Positions 28,141 through 38,480 are shown, counted from the first letter of the stretch. The stretch is 64,000 bases of DNA from an uncultured Maribacter sp. (GCF_947495965.1 NZ_CANMBB010000007.1:62001-126000); one strand, 5' to 3'. Numbers and translations are program-made. Notes: generated from the sequence alone by a model not told the origin.

Positions 28141-30141
28141 TTAAGACCAAATAACAGGCATAAACACAGTCATTTCGGCTTGCCCCCTATTACTCCATGC
28201 AAAATACGGCACCAGTTGCGTCTTATATGTCTCCAAAACAGGTTTTGTAACCGTTTCATACATTTCATTGTTAGCTTTATCTTTACGCAACAGCAACTCT
28301 GTATTTATAACTGTTACTCCGCCCAAGAATTCTGTTCTATGCTCTGCTTTTAATTTCGAATCTCCTTTAATGTATACATCTAAAATAGAAGTGTCTTCTG
28401 GTAGGTCTGGGCTCTCAATACAGTAAACAATTGGCCCTCTTTTAACAGCTACTTGGTTTCTTACTTCCTCTATTCTATTATTTCCTTCAATTAATTTAAT
28501 TTCCATTGGCATATCTAATACAATTGTATCACCAGCCTTCCACTCTCTATTAATAACAGCAAAAGTTCCTGGCACAACTTTAATACCAGCATCTTCTCCA
28601 TTAACATTTAACACACTCCCTTCTGCCCATTTTGGGATTCTTACTTTTATATCAAAAGATTCGTTTTTACACTCGTCTACAGTAATTTTCACAATTCCTT
28701 TCCAAGGGTAATCCGTATCTTGCGTTAGCTTAATTGCAGATCCATCTAATAAATTTGTATCTAAAGTATTACCCCCAAATAATACTACTGCAACTCCATT
28801 TTCTGACAAAGTATAAGCCCAACCCGAACTCTTACAAATTGTTCTTACTAAGTTGGGTGGACAACAAAAACATTCTAAATAAGCTTGCCTTACTGGACTT
28901 TCTGTAACATCTGCATGAGCTTCATAATCTCTAGAGCCGTTTACCATTCTTAATGGATTAGAATAGAAGTACTCTGTTCCATCTACACTAATACCAGATA
29001 AACCACTATTAAACAATACTAACTCTATTATATCTGCATAACGAGATTCCTCTTTTAATGCCATCATTCTATTACTAAACATGGCATTACATAGGTTTGC
29101 GCAAGTTTCGTTATAAGCTGTCATATTTGGCATCATATACGCATCAATAAAGCCTTCTTCAATCATATCTAAACTTGTAGACGCCCCATAATGTGCTTGC
29201 CCTACGGCTCCTGTAACATACATTTTTTTACCTGTCACATTTTCCCACAACCTATCCAATGCATCAATCAATGACTTTTCCCCAGTTTCGGCATATACAT
29301 CAGCTGCTCCCGCATAATAATACAAAGCTAATACCGCATGCCCTACAGCTTCTTTAGATTCTCTTAATGGTGTGCGTTCTTGCACCATATCTCCAATTGG
29401 GTAATCTTTTGTTGTAGAGTGGTCTTCTATTTTAAATGTTCCTCTTCTATTAATAAACTTCTCCGCTAATTTTAAATATTTTTCATCTCTAACAGTCCTA
29501 TATAATTCAACTAATCCCATTATCTGAGTTTGGTTAAACCCAAAGCGTTGGTAGTGTTGCATCTCTGGCATAAAGTATACGCATAACAAATCTGCTTGTT
29601 TAATAGCAATATCTAAAAAGTTATGTTGACCTGTTAAACGGTAGTGCACACTTGCAGCAATAAACAAATGCCCGTAGTTGTACATCTCATGATACTTTCT
29701 GTTAGAAAAACGTTCAGCACCTTCTGTAATCTGAATGTGTGTATGAATATATCCATCTTCTTCCTGAGCTTTTCCAATCCACTCAATATATTCATCTAAT
29801 TTTTGTAATAACTTTTCATCTTTAGTTAAAGAATAAATATACATACATGCTTCCATGTATTTAAAGAAATCTCCATCATGCCAGTAAAAACCTTTGTGTT
29901 CTCCTTCTTTTTCTCCTGCTGCTATTTTAAAATTGTTTAACCCATGCCCTATATCACCACATAAAACATCCCCCATATAAGGCACCATGATTTGTGCTGC
30001 GGCGTTTTCTTTATCTGCCCAAAATCCATTGCTCCATCTACAATCCCCAAAATTTATACTTTTTAACTTTACATACGGACTTTCTGAAGTATTTGTAATA
30101 GCTTTTTTATGATGATATTTAGTTTTCATTAATTTTAACAA
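28141..30141 (-). CDS. GH127-family glycosidase, cytoplasmic paralogue
   Basis: A 666-residue DUF1680/GH127 protein without a signal peptide (it starts MLKLMKTKYHHKK), hence predicted cytoplasmic. The family's cysteine/zinc signature is intact: NETCAN (E345, C347) and CFCCPP (C424, C426, C427). GH127 includes beta-L-arabinofuranosidases and, in Zobellia, exo-acting 3,6-anhydro-D-galactosidases of carrageenan catabolism. The context (GH129-like, GH2, sulfatases) favours the latter. It is clearly paralogous to the exported GH127 at 31830 over its whole length, and the sugar porter gene lies between them (32 bp gap). I infer that it cleaves di- or oligosaccharides imported by that porter. Confidence 0.88.
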   Translation of the reverse strand: MLKLMKTKYHHKKAITNTSESPYVKLKSINFGDCRWSNGFWADKENAAAQIMVPYMGDVLCGDIGHGLNNFKIAAGEKEGEHKGFYWHDGDFFKYMEACMYIYSLTKDEKLLQKLDEYIEWIGKAQEEDGYIHTHIQITEGAERFSNRKYHEMYNYGHLFIAASVHYRLTGQHNFLDIAIKQADLLCVYFMPEMQHYQRFGFNQTQIMGLVELYRTVRDEKYLKLAEKFINRRGTFKIEDHSTTKDYPIGDMVQERTPLRESKEAVGHAVLALYYYAGAADVYAETGEKSLIDALDRLWENVTGKKMYVTGAVGQAHYGASTSLDMIEEGFIDAYMMPNMTAYNETCANLCNAMFSNRMMALKEESRYADIIELVLFNSGLSGISVDGTEYFYSNPLRMVNGSRDYEAHADVTESPVRQAYLECFCCPPNLVRTICKSSGWAYTLSENGVAVVLFGGNTLDTNLLDGSAIKLTQDTDYPWKGIVKITVDECKNESFDIKVRIPKWAEGSVLNVNGEDAGIKVVPGTFAVINREWKAGDTIVLDMPMEIKLIEGNNRIEEVRNQVAVKRGPIVYCIESPDLPEDTSILDVYIKGDSKLKAEHRTEFLGGVTVINTELLLRKDKANNEMYETVTKPVLETYKTQLVPYFAWSNRGQAEMTVFMPVIWS

Positions 30142-30173
30142 CTATTTAGTTTATTTAATTTCTTTTTTTATTC

Positions 30174-31742
30174 TTACTTTTTTTCCTGAAGTGCAAATTG
30201 AATTTGCTCGATACTTAAATTCTTCGTTTCCACCAAGTAACGGTATAGAATTAGCATTCCTAAAAATACCGTAATAGCATAAAAAAGCAAGGTGTAACTA
30301 ATACCCATAGCTTCTAACTGTGTTGGGAATAATATTTGAACAAAGGAACTAACGGTACTCGTAATAAGCGTAAAAAAAGGAATAGCTATTCCTCGTATTC
30401 CTATAGGAAAAATTTCTGAAAATAATACCCACATTATAGGCCCTATAGAAAAATGAAAAGCTGCAATAAAACTTAATATTCCTATTAAAATTAAAACTGC
30501 ATTCATATCCGCAGATTTTTGAATTAATATGCTAGAATAATTTCTAGCATCTTCTTCTCCTAAAGATTTTACAAGTGCTCCTTTAAATGCTAAATCACTA
30601 TCATATTCAATATCAATAATACTATGCAAACGTTCTTTATTAGATATATCAACAATTTCTGAAATTGCATTTTCAGTAAGCGTATAACGTGCTGTTTGAA
30701 AACCATAAAAAGAAATTCCAAGACTAATTACAATCCACAGCATTCCGCCAATTATTAATGGTTTTCTACCAATTTTATCTACAAGCAAAAGTCCCAAAAT
30801 TGTAAAAATTAGCGCTGTTACTCCTATCCAAATAGCTTGCACAAAAGCAGCATCTGTACCCATTCCTAATTGCTCAAAAACAGTTGGAGCATAAAACAAG
30901 ATAGCATTTATACCAGTTGCCTGTTGTGCTATAGCTAAAGTCATTGCTATAATTGTAGTAACACGCATAGATTTACCAAAAATTTCTTTCACTTGCGCAA
31001 TAGTAGAACGACTATCTGTACTTTTTTCAAGGCTTTTTCCCATTGCTAGTAATTGTGCATCAACATCTTTAACTGGCAATAACTTTAACAATGTCTCCTT
31101 TGCTTCCTCTTTCTTTTGGTTATAAAATAACCAAGCCGGACTACGAGGAACAAAATACAACAATGCCAACCACAATAATGCAGGAAGAATTTCAGAACCT
31201 AACATCCATCTCCAAGTATTTTTATCAATCCCTAAACTACTAACCCAAGAAACATCTGAGCTTCCTAACTGAAGTATTAAATAGTTTATAAAATAAGCTC
31301 CTGATAACCCTAGAACAATGTTTATCTGAATCATAGTTACCAATTTTCCTCTAAGCTTCGGAGGAGCAATTTCACCAATATACATAGAAGCCAATGAAAT
31401 AGAGCTAAATGCCAATCCTCCTAAAAAACGAAAAGATAATAAAGACCAATAATTGGGGGATAAAGCAGAACCTATTGCCGAAATAAGGTAAAGTGCAGCT
31501 ACTATTTGTAATGTTCTTTTTCTTCCAAATTTATTACAAGCATATCCTGCAAAAAACAAAGCTAATAAAACACCAACACTAGGAGCTCCCACAACAATTC
31601 CTAATTGTATTGCATTTAAAGAAAATTCTTGAGATATAAAATTAACTGTACCTGAAATTAGTGCAGCATCTAGCCCAAAAATAAAACCTCCCATTGCAAC
31701 AATGGTAGCATAAATAAATGCATTTTTTTTGTGTAAGCTCAT
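30174..31742 (-). CDS. sugar porter family MFS transporter
   Basis: A 522-residue, 12-span inner-membrane sugar:H+ symporter of the XylE/GLUT-type sugar porter family. Signatures are GFIFGLDAALISGT, NKFGRKRTL, FVPRSPAWLFYNQKKEEA, QQATGINAILFYAP, DKIGRKPLI and LFSEIFPIGIRG. A loop of about 70 polar residues (roughly 350-420, between spans 9 and 10) makes it longer than classical XylE (about 490 residues); similar loops occur in Bacteroidota porters. It lies between two GH127 genes, with 32 bp to the cytoplasmic one and 87 bp from the exported one. It probably imports the trimmed neutral galactan product rather than xylose. Confidence 0.88.
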   Translation of the reverse strand: MSLHKKNAFIYATIVAMGGFIFGLDAALISGTVNFISQEFSLNAIQLGIVVGAPSVGVLLALFFAGYACNKFGRKRTLQIVAALYLISAIGSALSPNYWSLLSFRFLGGLAFSSISLASMYIGEIAPPKLRGKLVTMIQINIVLGLSGAYFINYLILQLGSSDVSWVSSLGIDKNTWRWMLGSEILPALLWLALLYFVPRSPAWLFYNQKKEEAKETLLKLLPVKDVDAQLLAMGKSLEKSTDSRSTIAQVKEIFGKSMRVTTIIAMTLAIAQQATGINAILFYAPTVFEQLGMGTDAAFVQAIWIGVTALIFTILGLLLVDKIGRKPLIIGGMLWIVISLGISFYGFQTARYTLTENAISEIVDISNKERLHSIIDIEYDSDLAFKGALVKSLGEEDARNYSSILIQKSADMNAVLILIGILSFIAAFHFSIGPIMWVLFSEIFPIGIRGIAIPFFTLITSTVSSFVQILFPTQLEAMGISYTLLFYAITVFLGMLILYRYLVETKNLSIEQIQFALQEKK

Positions 31743-31829
31743 ACTATAAAATTAAGTTGGTGATTTATTCTTTCCCTACCAATCTACAAAATGAAAATAA
31801 CAGTTTACATAAATTAGGGGCTAAAAAAA

Positions 31830-33863
31830 TTACTCCCAAATTACAGGTAAGAAAACAGTCATCTCACTTTCTTTTCCGCCATTTCTGTTCGACCAAGCAT
31901 AGTAAGGCACAAAAGTTGTTTTGTACGCTTCCCATGAAGGGCTATTTACTTTATGATACATGCTTTCCCCATCTTGTGTTTTACGAAGTAAAACTTCTCC
32001 TGTAATAGCAGAAACACCACCTAAAAAATCAGAACGATATTCTGCTGTCAATTTTTTTGCATCTCCTTTAATATAAACATCTATTACGCTAGCTTCTTTT
32101 GGCAGATCTGCAGATTCTACACAATAAACTACAGGACCTCTTTTAACCGCAACTTGATTACGAACTTCCTCTATACGAGAGTGACCTTCCACAAAATTTA
32201 TATCCATTGGCATATCTAATCGGATAACGTCTCCTTTTTTCCATTTGCGATTAATTGTAGCAAAAGTTCCTGCTTTAACACTAACGCCTGCATCTTGATC
32301 ATTAACTAATATTTTAGATCCTTCTGCCCATTCCGGAATTCTTAATAAAATATCAAAAGGTTTTCTTTTACTTTTCTGAATAGTAATTTTAACATCCCCA
32401 TCCCAAGGATAAGCAGTTTCTTGTTTTAATTGGATAGAAGAACCATCTAATAATTTTGTGTTCAAAGTATTGCCACCGTATAAATTTACTGCAACACCAT
32501 TATCAGATAAACTATAAGCCCAACCAGAAACTTTTGCTATAGTTCTTACTAAATTAGGTGGACAACAAAAACAATCTAAGTATTCTTGACGCGTAGGAAA
32601 CTCTGTATTCATTTTTTTATAATCTCTAGAACCATGTAAAACGCGCAACGGATTTGCATAATAATACCTGTCGCCATCTAAATTAATACCCGAAAGAGCA
32701 CTATTATAAAGAACCAACTCCATAATATCTGCATATTTAGACTCCCCTTTTAAACCAAGCATACGATAGCTAAACATAGAATTACAAACATTAGCGCAGG
32801 TTTCATTGTAAGCTGTTAAATTAGGCATCATATACCCATCTATAAATCCTTCTTCTATTTTATCTCTATTAGTTGATGCTCCGTAATGTGTTTGCCCAAC
32901 TGCCCCAGTTACATACATTTTTTTTAGAGCAACATTCATCCAAAGTCTATCTAATGCATCTATTAACTCTTGTTCTCCTGTTTCTGCTGCTACATCGGCA
33001 GCTCCTGCATAATAATACAAAGCTAAAACTGCATGACCTACAGCTTCATCTGCTTTACGAATAGGTGTTCTTTCCTGCACCATATCGCCAATTGGGTATC
33101 CTTTTGTTTCTGGAGTTTCCTTTACCTCATAAGCACCTCTATTATTTATAAATTTCTCTGCTAAATCTAAGTATTTTTTCTCCTTTGTAGTTCTATATAA
33201 TTCTACCAATCCCATTATTTGAGTTTGATTAAAACCAAAACGACCATATCTCTCATCATCTGTCATAAAAAGAGACACCAATAAATTAGCATGTTTTATT
33301 GCTACATCTAAAAAATTAGTTTGCCCTGTAATTCTATTATGAATACAAGCACTCGTTAATAAGTGACCAGAATTATACATTTCATGATACTTACGATTGT
33401 CGTAGCGATCTACATTTTCATTTAACTGTATCTGTGTTTGAAGATACCCATCGGCTTCTTGTGCCTTTCCTATAATAGAAATGTATTCATCTAATTCTGC
33501 AAGTAATTTTGGGTCTTTATTTTGCGCATATACATACATAGCTGCCTCCATAAATTTATAAAAATCCCCATCATGCCAACGCATACCTTTATGCTCTCCT
33601 TCTTTTAAACCTGCTGCAATCTTAAAGTTATTTAAAGCATGCCCTGTATCTCCTGTAAGCAAAGAGCGCATATAAGGAATCATCCTTTCTTCGGCTACTT
33701 TAAATTTATCTGCCCAAAAACCATCTGTCCACTGGCAGTCTCCTATATTTATACTTTTAAAAGCAACATGTTCACTATCTGCATTATTAATAATTCCTTT
33801 ATTCTGCGCTTTTACAAGTTGCATCGTTGTAAGTAAAAAAACACCTACTATTATTTTTCTCAT
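31830..33863 (-). CDS. GH127-family glycosidase, exported paralogue
   Basis: A 677-residue GH127/DUF1680 enzyme with a cleavable signal peptide (FLLTTMQLVKAQ), therefore periplasmic. Signature residues are present: NETCAN (E354, C356) and CFCCPP (C431, C433, C434), corresponding to the glutamate and cysteines that bind zinc and act in the arabinofuranosidase HypBA1. It shares long identical blocks with the signal-less copy at 28141 (for example MVQERTP, GHAVLALYYYAGAADV, YVTGAVGQ). The likely activity here is exo-alpha-1,3-(3,6-anhydro)-D-galactosidase by analogy with Zobellia carrageenan enzymes; beta-L-arabinofuranosidase is the alternative. It follows the 33889 sulfatase by 25 bp, implying co-transcription. 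Confidence 0.88.
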   Translation of the reverse strand: MRKIIVGVFLLTTMQLVKAQNKGIINNADSEHVAFKSINIGDCQWTDGFWADKFKVAEERMIPYMRSLLTGDTGHALNNFKIAAGLKEGEHKGMRWHDGDFYKFMEAAMYVYAQNKDPKLLAELDEYISIIGKAQEADGYLQTQIQLNENVDRYDNRKYHEMYNSGHLLTSACIHNRITGQTNFLDVAIKHANLLVSLFMTDDERYGRFGFNQTQIMGLVELYRTTKEKKYLDLAEKFINNRGAYEVKETPETKGYPIGDMVQERTPIRKADEAVGHAVLALYYYAGAADVAAETGEQELIDALDRLWMNVALKKMYVTGAVGQTHYGASTNRDKIEEGFIDGYMMPNLTAYNETCANVCNSMFSYRMLGLKGESKYADIMELVLYNSALSGINLDGDRYYYANPLRVLHGSRDYKKMNTEFPTRQEYLDCFCCPPNLVRTIAKVSGWAYSLSDNGVAVNLYGGNTLNTKLLDGSSIQLKQETAYPWDGDVKITIQKSKRKPFDILLRIPEWAEGSKILVNDQDAGVSVKAGTFATINRKWKKGDVIRLDMPMDINFVEGHSRIEEVRNQVAVKRGPVVYCVESADLPKEASVIDVYIKGDAKKLTAEYRSDFLGGVSAITGEVLLRKTQDGESMYHKVNSPSWEAYKTTFVPYYAWSNRNGGKESEMTVFLPVIWE

Positions 33864-33888
33864 TTTACTATTATTTATTTATTCTCTA

Positions 33889-35283
33889 TTATTCTTTTTC
33901 AATTGGACCACGTCTATAAGTATCCATACGTTCTATATCGTAATTTTCAAAATTTCTTTTTAACATCCATAGAGGGCGTTCCAAAGTAGACTCCCACACA
34001 AACATCTCTTTAAACATTTTTCTCACTTTATCAGGATGTTCTGTTACCAAATCATTTTCTTCCGTAAGGTCTTCTGCCAAATTATATAATTCTGCTGGTC
34101 TATCTGCAAAACGAATTAACTTCCAATCCCCATTCCTATAGGCTAAACGGACTTCTTTTTTCCAAAACATAGTTTGATGTGGTCTTCCCAAATTATCCCC
34201 TTTAACATAAGGCAGAAGATTTACACCATCCACTTCTTTTAAATCTTTTACATCACCTCCGCCAGCAGCATAAAAGGTTGGCAACAAATCCATAGTACTA
34301 ACAGGAAAATCATATTTCTGCTTCTTTTTTATTTGATTTGGCCAACTCATAAGATATGGCACACGTATACCCCCTTCTAAATGGTTAGATTTTGTTCCGC
34401 TTAACGGAAGATTTACAGATGCATTCTTATCTGTAGGACCTCCATTATCATTAGAAAAAACTACAATTGTATTTTTATCTAAACCTAATTCTTTTAGTTT
34501 ATTTAACACCCTTCCGCAAGCGCGATCTAACGCCAATGTCATTGCCGCCAATTCTTTACGTTTCCCTTTTAACTTTGGAAATTTATCTAAATCTTCTTGC
34601 GTAGCTTCCATTGGAGTATGCACAGCATTAAAAGCTAAATATATAAAGAAAGGTTTTTCTTTATTTTTTTCAATAAAACCAGCAGCTTCATCAGCTAAGA
34701 CATCGGTAACATATCCTTTAGGCTCTTCATAAACACCAAAGCCTCTTTCCATTCTAGTATCTTTATGAGCAGAGGAAGACTCTTCATACCCAAAATAACT
34801 ACGTGCACCTCCTCTGAATCCATAAAATTCATCAAAACCTCTATTTAAAGGATGATAACGATCCGCATCTCCTAAATGCCATTTACCGTACATAGCAGAT
34901 GTGTACCCTAATTTTTTAAGATAATCCGCTATTGTAACCTGATCTAAAGGCAAGCCCATATCATCTCCTAGAAATTTTGAATTCTCACTCATATAACCAG
35001 GAACGTTTATCTCTTCATATCCAAAACGCTGTTGATACTTCCCTGTCATTAAACCAGCTCTAGAAGGGCCACAAGTGGCATCAGTAACATAACCTTGCGT
35101 AAAGGTAATTCCCGACTTAGCTAACTTATCCAAATTAGGAGTTATCATTTCCTTACTGCCTTGAAATCCAAAATCTGCATACCCTGCATCATCTGAAAAT
35201 AAAAAAACAATATTCGGCTGTTTTTGTGCAAAACTTTGAAATTGAAAGAGTATTACTACCAAAAAAGAACATATATATTTCAT
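33889..35283 (-). CDS. S1-family sulfatase (periplasmic), first gene of GH127 operon
   Basis: A 464-residue S1 sulfatase with a type I signal peptide (FQFQSFAQ cleavage region, no lipobox). It shows [20 protein letters not shown], the intact maturation motif C71-[35 protein letters not shown] and [10 protein letters not shown]. Its [13 protein letters not shown] segment parallels the sulfatase at 22038, suggesting S1_19-like ancestry; that subfamily contains carrageenan 4-sulfate sulfatases, so removal of galactose-4-sulfate is a reasonable but untested guess. It heads the operon sulfatase, GH127, porter, GH127, and perhaps the molybdenum hydroxylase. Its promoter carries a perfect 21-bp direct repeat. 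Confidence 0.92.
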   Translation of the reverse strand: MKYICSFLVVILFQFQSFAQKQPNIVFLFSDDAGYADFGFQGSKEMITPNLDKLAKSGITFTQGYVTDATCGPSRAGLMTGKYQQRFGYEEINVPGYMSENSKFLGDDMGLPLDQVTIADYLKKLGYTSAMYGKWHLGDADRYHPLNRGFDEFYGFRGGARSYFGYEESSSAHKDTRMERGFGVYEEPKGYVTDVLADEAAGFIEKNKEKPFFIYLAFNAVHTPMEATQEDLDKFPKLKGKRKELAAMTLALDRACGRVLNKLKELGLDKNTIVVFSNDNGGPTDKNASVNLPLSGTKSNHLEGGIRVPYLMSWPNQIKKKQKYDFPVSTMDLLPTFYAAGGGDVKDLKEVDGVNLLPYVKGDNLGRPHQTMFWKKEVRLAYRNGDWKLIRFADRPAELYNLAEDLTEENDLVTEHPDKVRKMFKEMFVWESTLERPLWMLKRNFENYDIERMDTYRRGPIEKE

Positions 35284-35330
35284 ATAACTAAATTGATATT
35301 TATTGTAAATAAAAATGGTTTAACATCCAA

Positions 35331-35395
35331 CAAAAGAAACACTTATTTAAAAAACTTTTTTTACAAATTTTACCAACTATCAACACTATTTTACC
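35331..35395 (-). promoter_or_regulatory. 21-bp direct-repeat operator with -7 box (GH127 operon)
   Basis: Two identical TTTTACC copies on the + strand, 35368-35374 and 35389-35395, spaced exactly 21 bp (two helical turns). In the direction of transcription this reads GGTAAAA-N14-GGTAAAA. Twenty-nine bases downstream lies a -7-like box, TTCTTTTG (35331-35338), one mismatch from TAnnTTTG, giving a leader of about 40 nt before the sulfatase start at 35283. The geometry is the same at susC, rhaT and gntP. Confidence 0.7.
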
Positions 35396-35427
35396 TCAAA
35401 AAACACCTTAACATATACATAAACACC

Positions 35428-35465
35428 AAAAAAAAGCCGTAATTAGACTATAATTACGGCTTTTT
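35428..35465 (-). terminator. strong rho-independent terminator after sulfatase 35481
   Basis: Perfect 15-bp inverted repeat (AAAAAGCCGTAATTA at 35431-35445 with its complement at 35451-35465, 5-nt loop), followed on the minus strand by a run of eight T (35435 down to 35428). It closes the transporter/enolase/sulfatase transcript and isolates it from the GH127 operon. Confidence 0.85.
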
Positions 35466-35480
35466 ATTAGATATTTAATA

Positions 35481-37313
35481 CTATAAATCTACTCTTAAAA
35501 CATCTACAAATAAAGGTCCTACTGGCAAACGCTCTTCTTTTATATAAGCATGAAAATTTCCTTTTCCTTTGGGTAAATTAACTTTAGAAAATATTACTTT
35601 ATTTTGACCCTTTTTAACAGGCTGTTGTAATAGAACACCTGCATATTTAAAATATGCTACAGCATCTTTTTTTAACTCTGGTAAGTCATATGAAATGTTG
35701 TAAATTCCGGCCTCCGTTTTTACTCGCCAAAATCCCAACTTATTATCTTCAATAACGTGTGGTCCTCCATAATCAAAACGAGATATAACTCGTGGTCCTC
35801 CCCAATCAAAACGAGACAAATTTACATGTAACTGCTCTTTTGTTCCTAGGTGTATTCTTTGAATGCCTTTAGCATTACGTTCTTCTGTTACCGCATCAAA
35901 CCAATTTTCATAATCTAACAATAGTTTCTCTACTATATCTGGATGCTTTTGCGCTAAATTAATTCGTTCACTAGGATCTTTCTCTACATCATATAGTTCT
36001 AAATTTTTTAAAACATTCTTTAATTCATGATCGGTAGGTTGATGCACAATACCATGCGGAAAATCGTGTGGGCCTACTAGTTTATAATTTTGAGTACGTA
36101 CACCAAAATGCATATACTTAAAAGGTGTTGGCCCATAGTGCATCTGTACATAAAAAGACCTATCATCAAGGGCTGAATCTTCTCCTTTTTTCCATAAGGA
36201 CCATAAAGACTTACCATCTAAAGAAACTTTCTTTGGAATATCTATATCGGCAGCCTCTAATATGGTAGGTAAAATATCAATCATAGAACCCATAATATTT
36301 GTAGTTGTTTTTTTGGGTAAATTATTTTTCCATTTTACATAAAAAGGCACTCGTATACCCGCCTCATAAACACTTGTTTTTGTCCCTCGTAAATTAGACC
36401 CCCAGCGTCCAGGATATACATCATTCTTAGACCTTCTAGTTCTAGGTCCATTATCTGACAAGAATAACACTATAGTGTTTTCTTCTATCCCTAAGTCTTT
36501 TAGCTTTTTTAAAACTCTTCCTACATTATAATCTATACTAGAAATCATTCCATATGTAAGTGCATTATCTTCATGTAAACCCATTTTCCTATATGGTTCT
36601 GCTAATTTATCTGGAACCTGAAGTGGAAAATGAGGCAAATTTGTTGCTAGATATGCAAAAAAAGGTTTACCTCCTTTTTTACTAATAAATTCTAATGTTG
36701 CATCTGTAAAAATATCATCACAATACCCTTCGTATTTTTTAGAGACATTATTATGTTCCAAAATAGGGTCAAAATAAGTATTTCCAGCAGGTCCTGCAGC
36801 TTGACCAATTCCTCCCCCTTTATGCACTAAAACTTCTTGAAACCCTTGATCTGAAGGCCTCATGGGATTATTGTCGCCAACATGCCATTTACCAAAAATT
36901 CCAGTTCTATATCCATTATCTTTTAAAATTTCTGCTATAGTTACTTCTGAACTATTCATAAAATGATCTACTTGCGTTACCGCCGTAACACCTGTTCTAT
37001 AAGGATACCTTCCTGTTAATAATGCTGCCCTTGAAGCAGAACAATTAGGATATGAAATAAAAGTAGACATCTCTATACCTTCATTACCAATACTCTCTAT
37101 ATGCGGTGTTTTTAAATACGGATTGCCATGAGCACCAATATCTCCATAGCCTTGATCATCGGTCATCATTATAATAATATTAGGTTTTTTCTCTTGAGCA
37201 ATAATCTTACTCCCAAAAGAAAAAAATAATAGAATAAATAAAACATTTATCTCCCTTATATTAAGCTTACTTTTATTTAAATTTTTCATGCTATATGAAT
37301 TTAATTTATTCAA
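35481..37313 (-). CDS. S1-family sulfatase with C-terminal extension
   Basis: A 610-residue sulfatase. The N-terminus has an internal hydrophobic signal ending GSKIIAQ after a long basic leader; a later methionine such as M9 may be the true start. Catalytic features are NIIIMMTDDQGYGDIGAHGN, maturation motif C91-S-A-S-R (alanine for proline), GKWHVGDNNPMRPSDQGF and FLSDNGPRTRR. After the usual sulfatase end (about residue 490), a 120-residue extension looks like a small beta-sandwich (YNISYDLPEL, VKKGQNKVIFSKVNLPKG). It starts with a tandem duplication, SRFDWGGPRVI then SRFDYGGPHVI (residues 500-521). It is the last gene of the transcript from 39784, ahead of a strong terminator. Confidence 0.9.
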   Translation of the reverse strand: MNKLNSYSMKNLNKSKLNIREINVLFILLFFSFGSKIIAQEKKPNIIIMMTDDQGYGDIGAHGNPYLKTPHIESIGNEGIEMSTFISYPNCSASRAALLTGRYPYRTGVTAVTQVDHFMNSSEVTIAEILKDNGYRTGIFGKWHVGDNNPMRPSDQGFQEVLVHKGGGIGQAAGPAGNTYFDPILEHNNVSKKYEGYCDDIFTDATLEFISKKGGKPFFAYLATNLPHFPLQVPDKLAEPYRKMGLHEDNALTYGMISSIDYNVGRVLKKLKDLGIEENTIVLFLSDNGPRTRRSKNDVYPGRWGSNLRGTKTSVYEAGIRVPFYVKWKNNLPKKTTTNIMGSMIDILPTILEAADIDIPKKVSLDGKSLWSLWKKGEDSALDDRSFYVQMHYGPTPFKYMHFGVRTQNYKLVGPHDFPHGIVHQPTDHELKNVLKNLELYDVEKDPSERINLAQKHPDIVEKLLLDYENWFDAVTEERNAKGIQRIHLGTKEQLHVNLSRFDWGGPRVISRFDYGGPHVIEDNKLGFWRVKTEAGIYNISYDLPELKKDAVAYFKYAGVLLQQPVKKGQNKVIFSKVNLPKGKGNFHAYIKEERLPVGPLFVDVLRVDL

Positions 37314-37319
37314 ATATTC

Positions 37320-38480
37320 TTACCAATTTGTAAAAGATCCATCTTTACGTTTTAACCTAGGAGTCTCAACTGGCTTAAAACCTTCTTTTATTGCTAATTC
37401 CTCATTAAACTCTACCCCTAACCCTGGAACGTCATCTACTTTATAGCGAGAACCTATTAACTTTGGCTGTTTCGTATAATAATTTTCATCATCTAATCCT
37501 GGGTTTTCTACAGGTGTATTCATTTCCTCTAGCCATGTAAAATTTGGTGATGCTGCCGCCAAATGAATTGTTGCTGCTGTACAAATAGGACCTATTGGGT
37601 TATGAGGCAACAAATCTATATAATGAGCCTCTGCCATACTTGCTACTTTCATAGCTTCTGTAATACCCCCAACATTACAAACATCTATTCTTGCAAATTG
37701 TGTAAGTCCTTTTTCTAAATAGGGCATAAATTGCCATTTACTAGCAAATTCTTCTCCTATAGCAAAAGGCACATTAACCATACTTCTTAATGTTTCATAT
37801 GCCTTTGGAGATTCGTCTCTTATTGGTTCTTCTATAAAATCTAATGTACCAACAGGCATACGCTGAATAAAAGAAACTGTTTCTGGAACAGAAAGTCTAT
37901 GATGGTAATCTATACCAATGGTTGGAGCCGATCCGATTACTTTTCGTAATTCTACCAACCAATCTGCTATAATAGCAATAGATTCTCTAGGCTCAAAAGT
38001 AGAGGCATATTTACCTTCTTCATATTCCGCAGGAGCAAGTCGCAGCATTCTCCAACCCTCCTTAATTAAAATTTGCGCTCTTTCTATAAGCTCTGCTTTA
38101 CTACTAAAACGTAAAGAAGCAAAACACTCTATATAATCCCTTTGTTTTCCGCCCAGAAGCTCATAAACAGGAACTCCTAATGCTTTTCCTTTTATATCAT
38201 ACAATGCAATATCTATTGCAGAAATAGCGGCAGTAAGTACTCTGCCACCTTCAAAATATTGGCCTCTATATAAATCTTGCCATATTGCTCCAATTTGCCT
38301 TGGATCCTTCCCTATTAATAAAGGCTTATAATGTTCAATTACCCCTATTACTGCAAACTCTCTTCCTGTTATTCCAGAAGCTCCCCAACCATAAACACCC
38401 GTATTAGTCTCAACTTTAATGTTTAACTGACTTCTTCCTGCTATATTTACTGGATAGGTTTTTATATCTGTTATTTTCAT
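37320..38480 (-). CDS. enolase-superfamily acid-sugar dehydratase, galactonate dehydratase-like
   Basis: A 386-residue mandelate-racemase/galactonate-dehydratase-type enzyme, probably cytoplasmic. IGIDYHHR (D191, H193), DFIEEP (E217/E218), IGEEFAS (E243/E244) and PHNPIGPICTAATIHLAA (H293) match the metal ligands and catalytic histidines of DgoD-type dehydratases, which convert D-galactonate or D-gluconate to the 2-keto-3-deoxy acid. Its length is normal. It sits between an ACS-family acid-sugar transporter (11 bp) and a sulfatase (6 bp), so import and dehydration of an aldonate such as galactonate is the natural reading. A cycloisomerase acting on 3,6-anhydrogalactonate is an alternative within the same superfamily. 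Confidence 0.85.
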   Translation of the reverse strand: MKITDIKTYPVNIAGRSQLNIKVETNTGVYGWGASGITGREFAVIGVIEHYKPLLIGKDPRQIGAIWQDLYRGQYFEGGRVLTAAISAIDIALYDIKGKALGVPVYELLGGKQRDYIECFASLRFSSKAELIERAQILIKEGWRMLRLAPAEYEEGKYASTFEPRESIAIIADWLVELRKVIGSAPTIGIDYHHRLSVPETVSFIQRMPVGTLDFIEEPIRDESPKAYETLRSMVNVPFAIGEEFASKWQFMPYLEKGLTQFARIDVCNVGGITEAMKVASMAEAHYIDLLPHNPIGPICTAATIHLAAASPNFTWLEEMNTPVENPGLDDENYYTKQPKLIGSRYKVDDVPGLGVEFNEELAIKEGFKPVETPRLKRKDGSFTNW

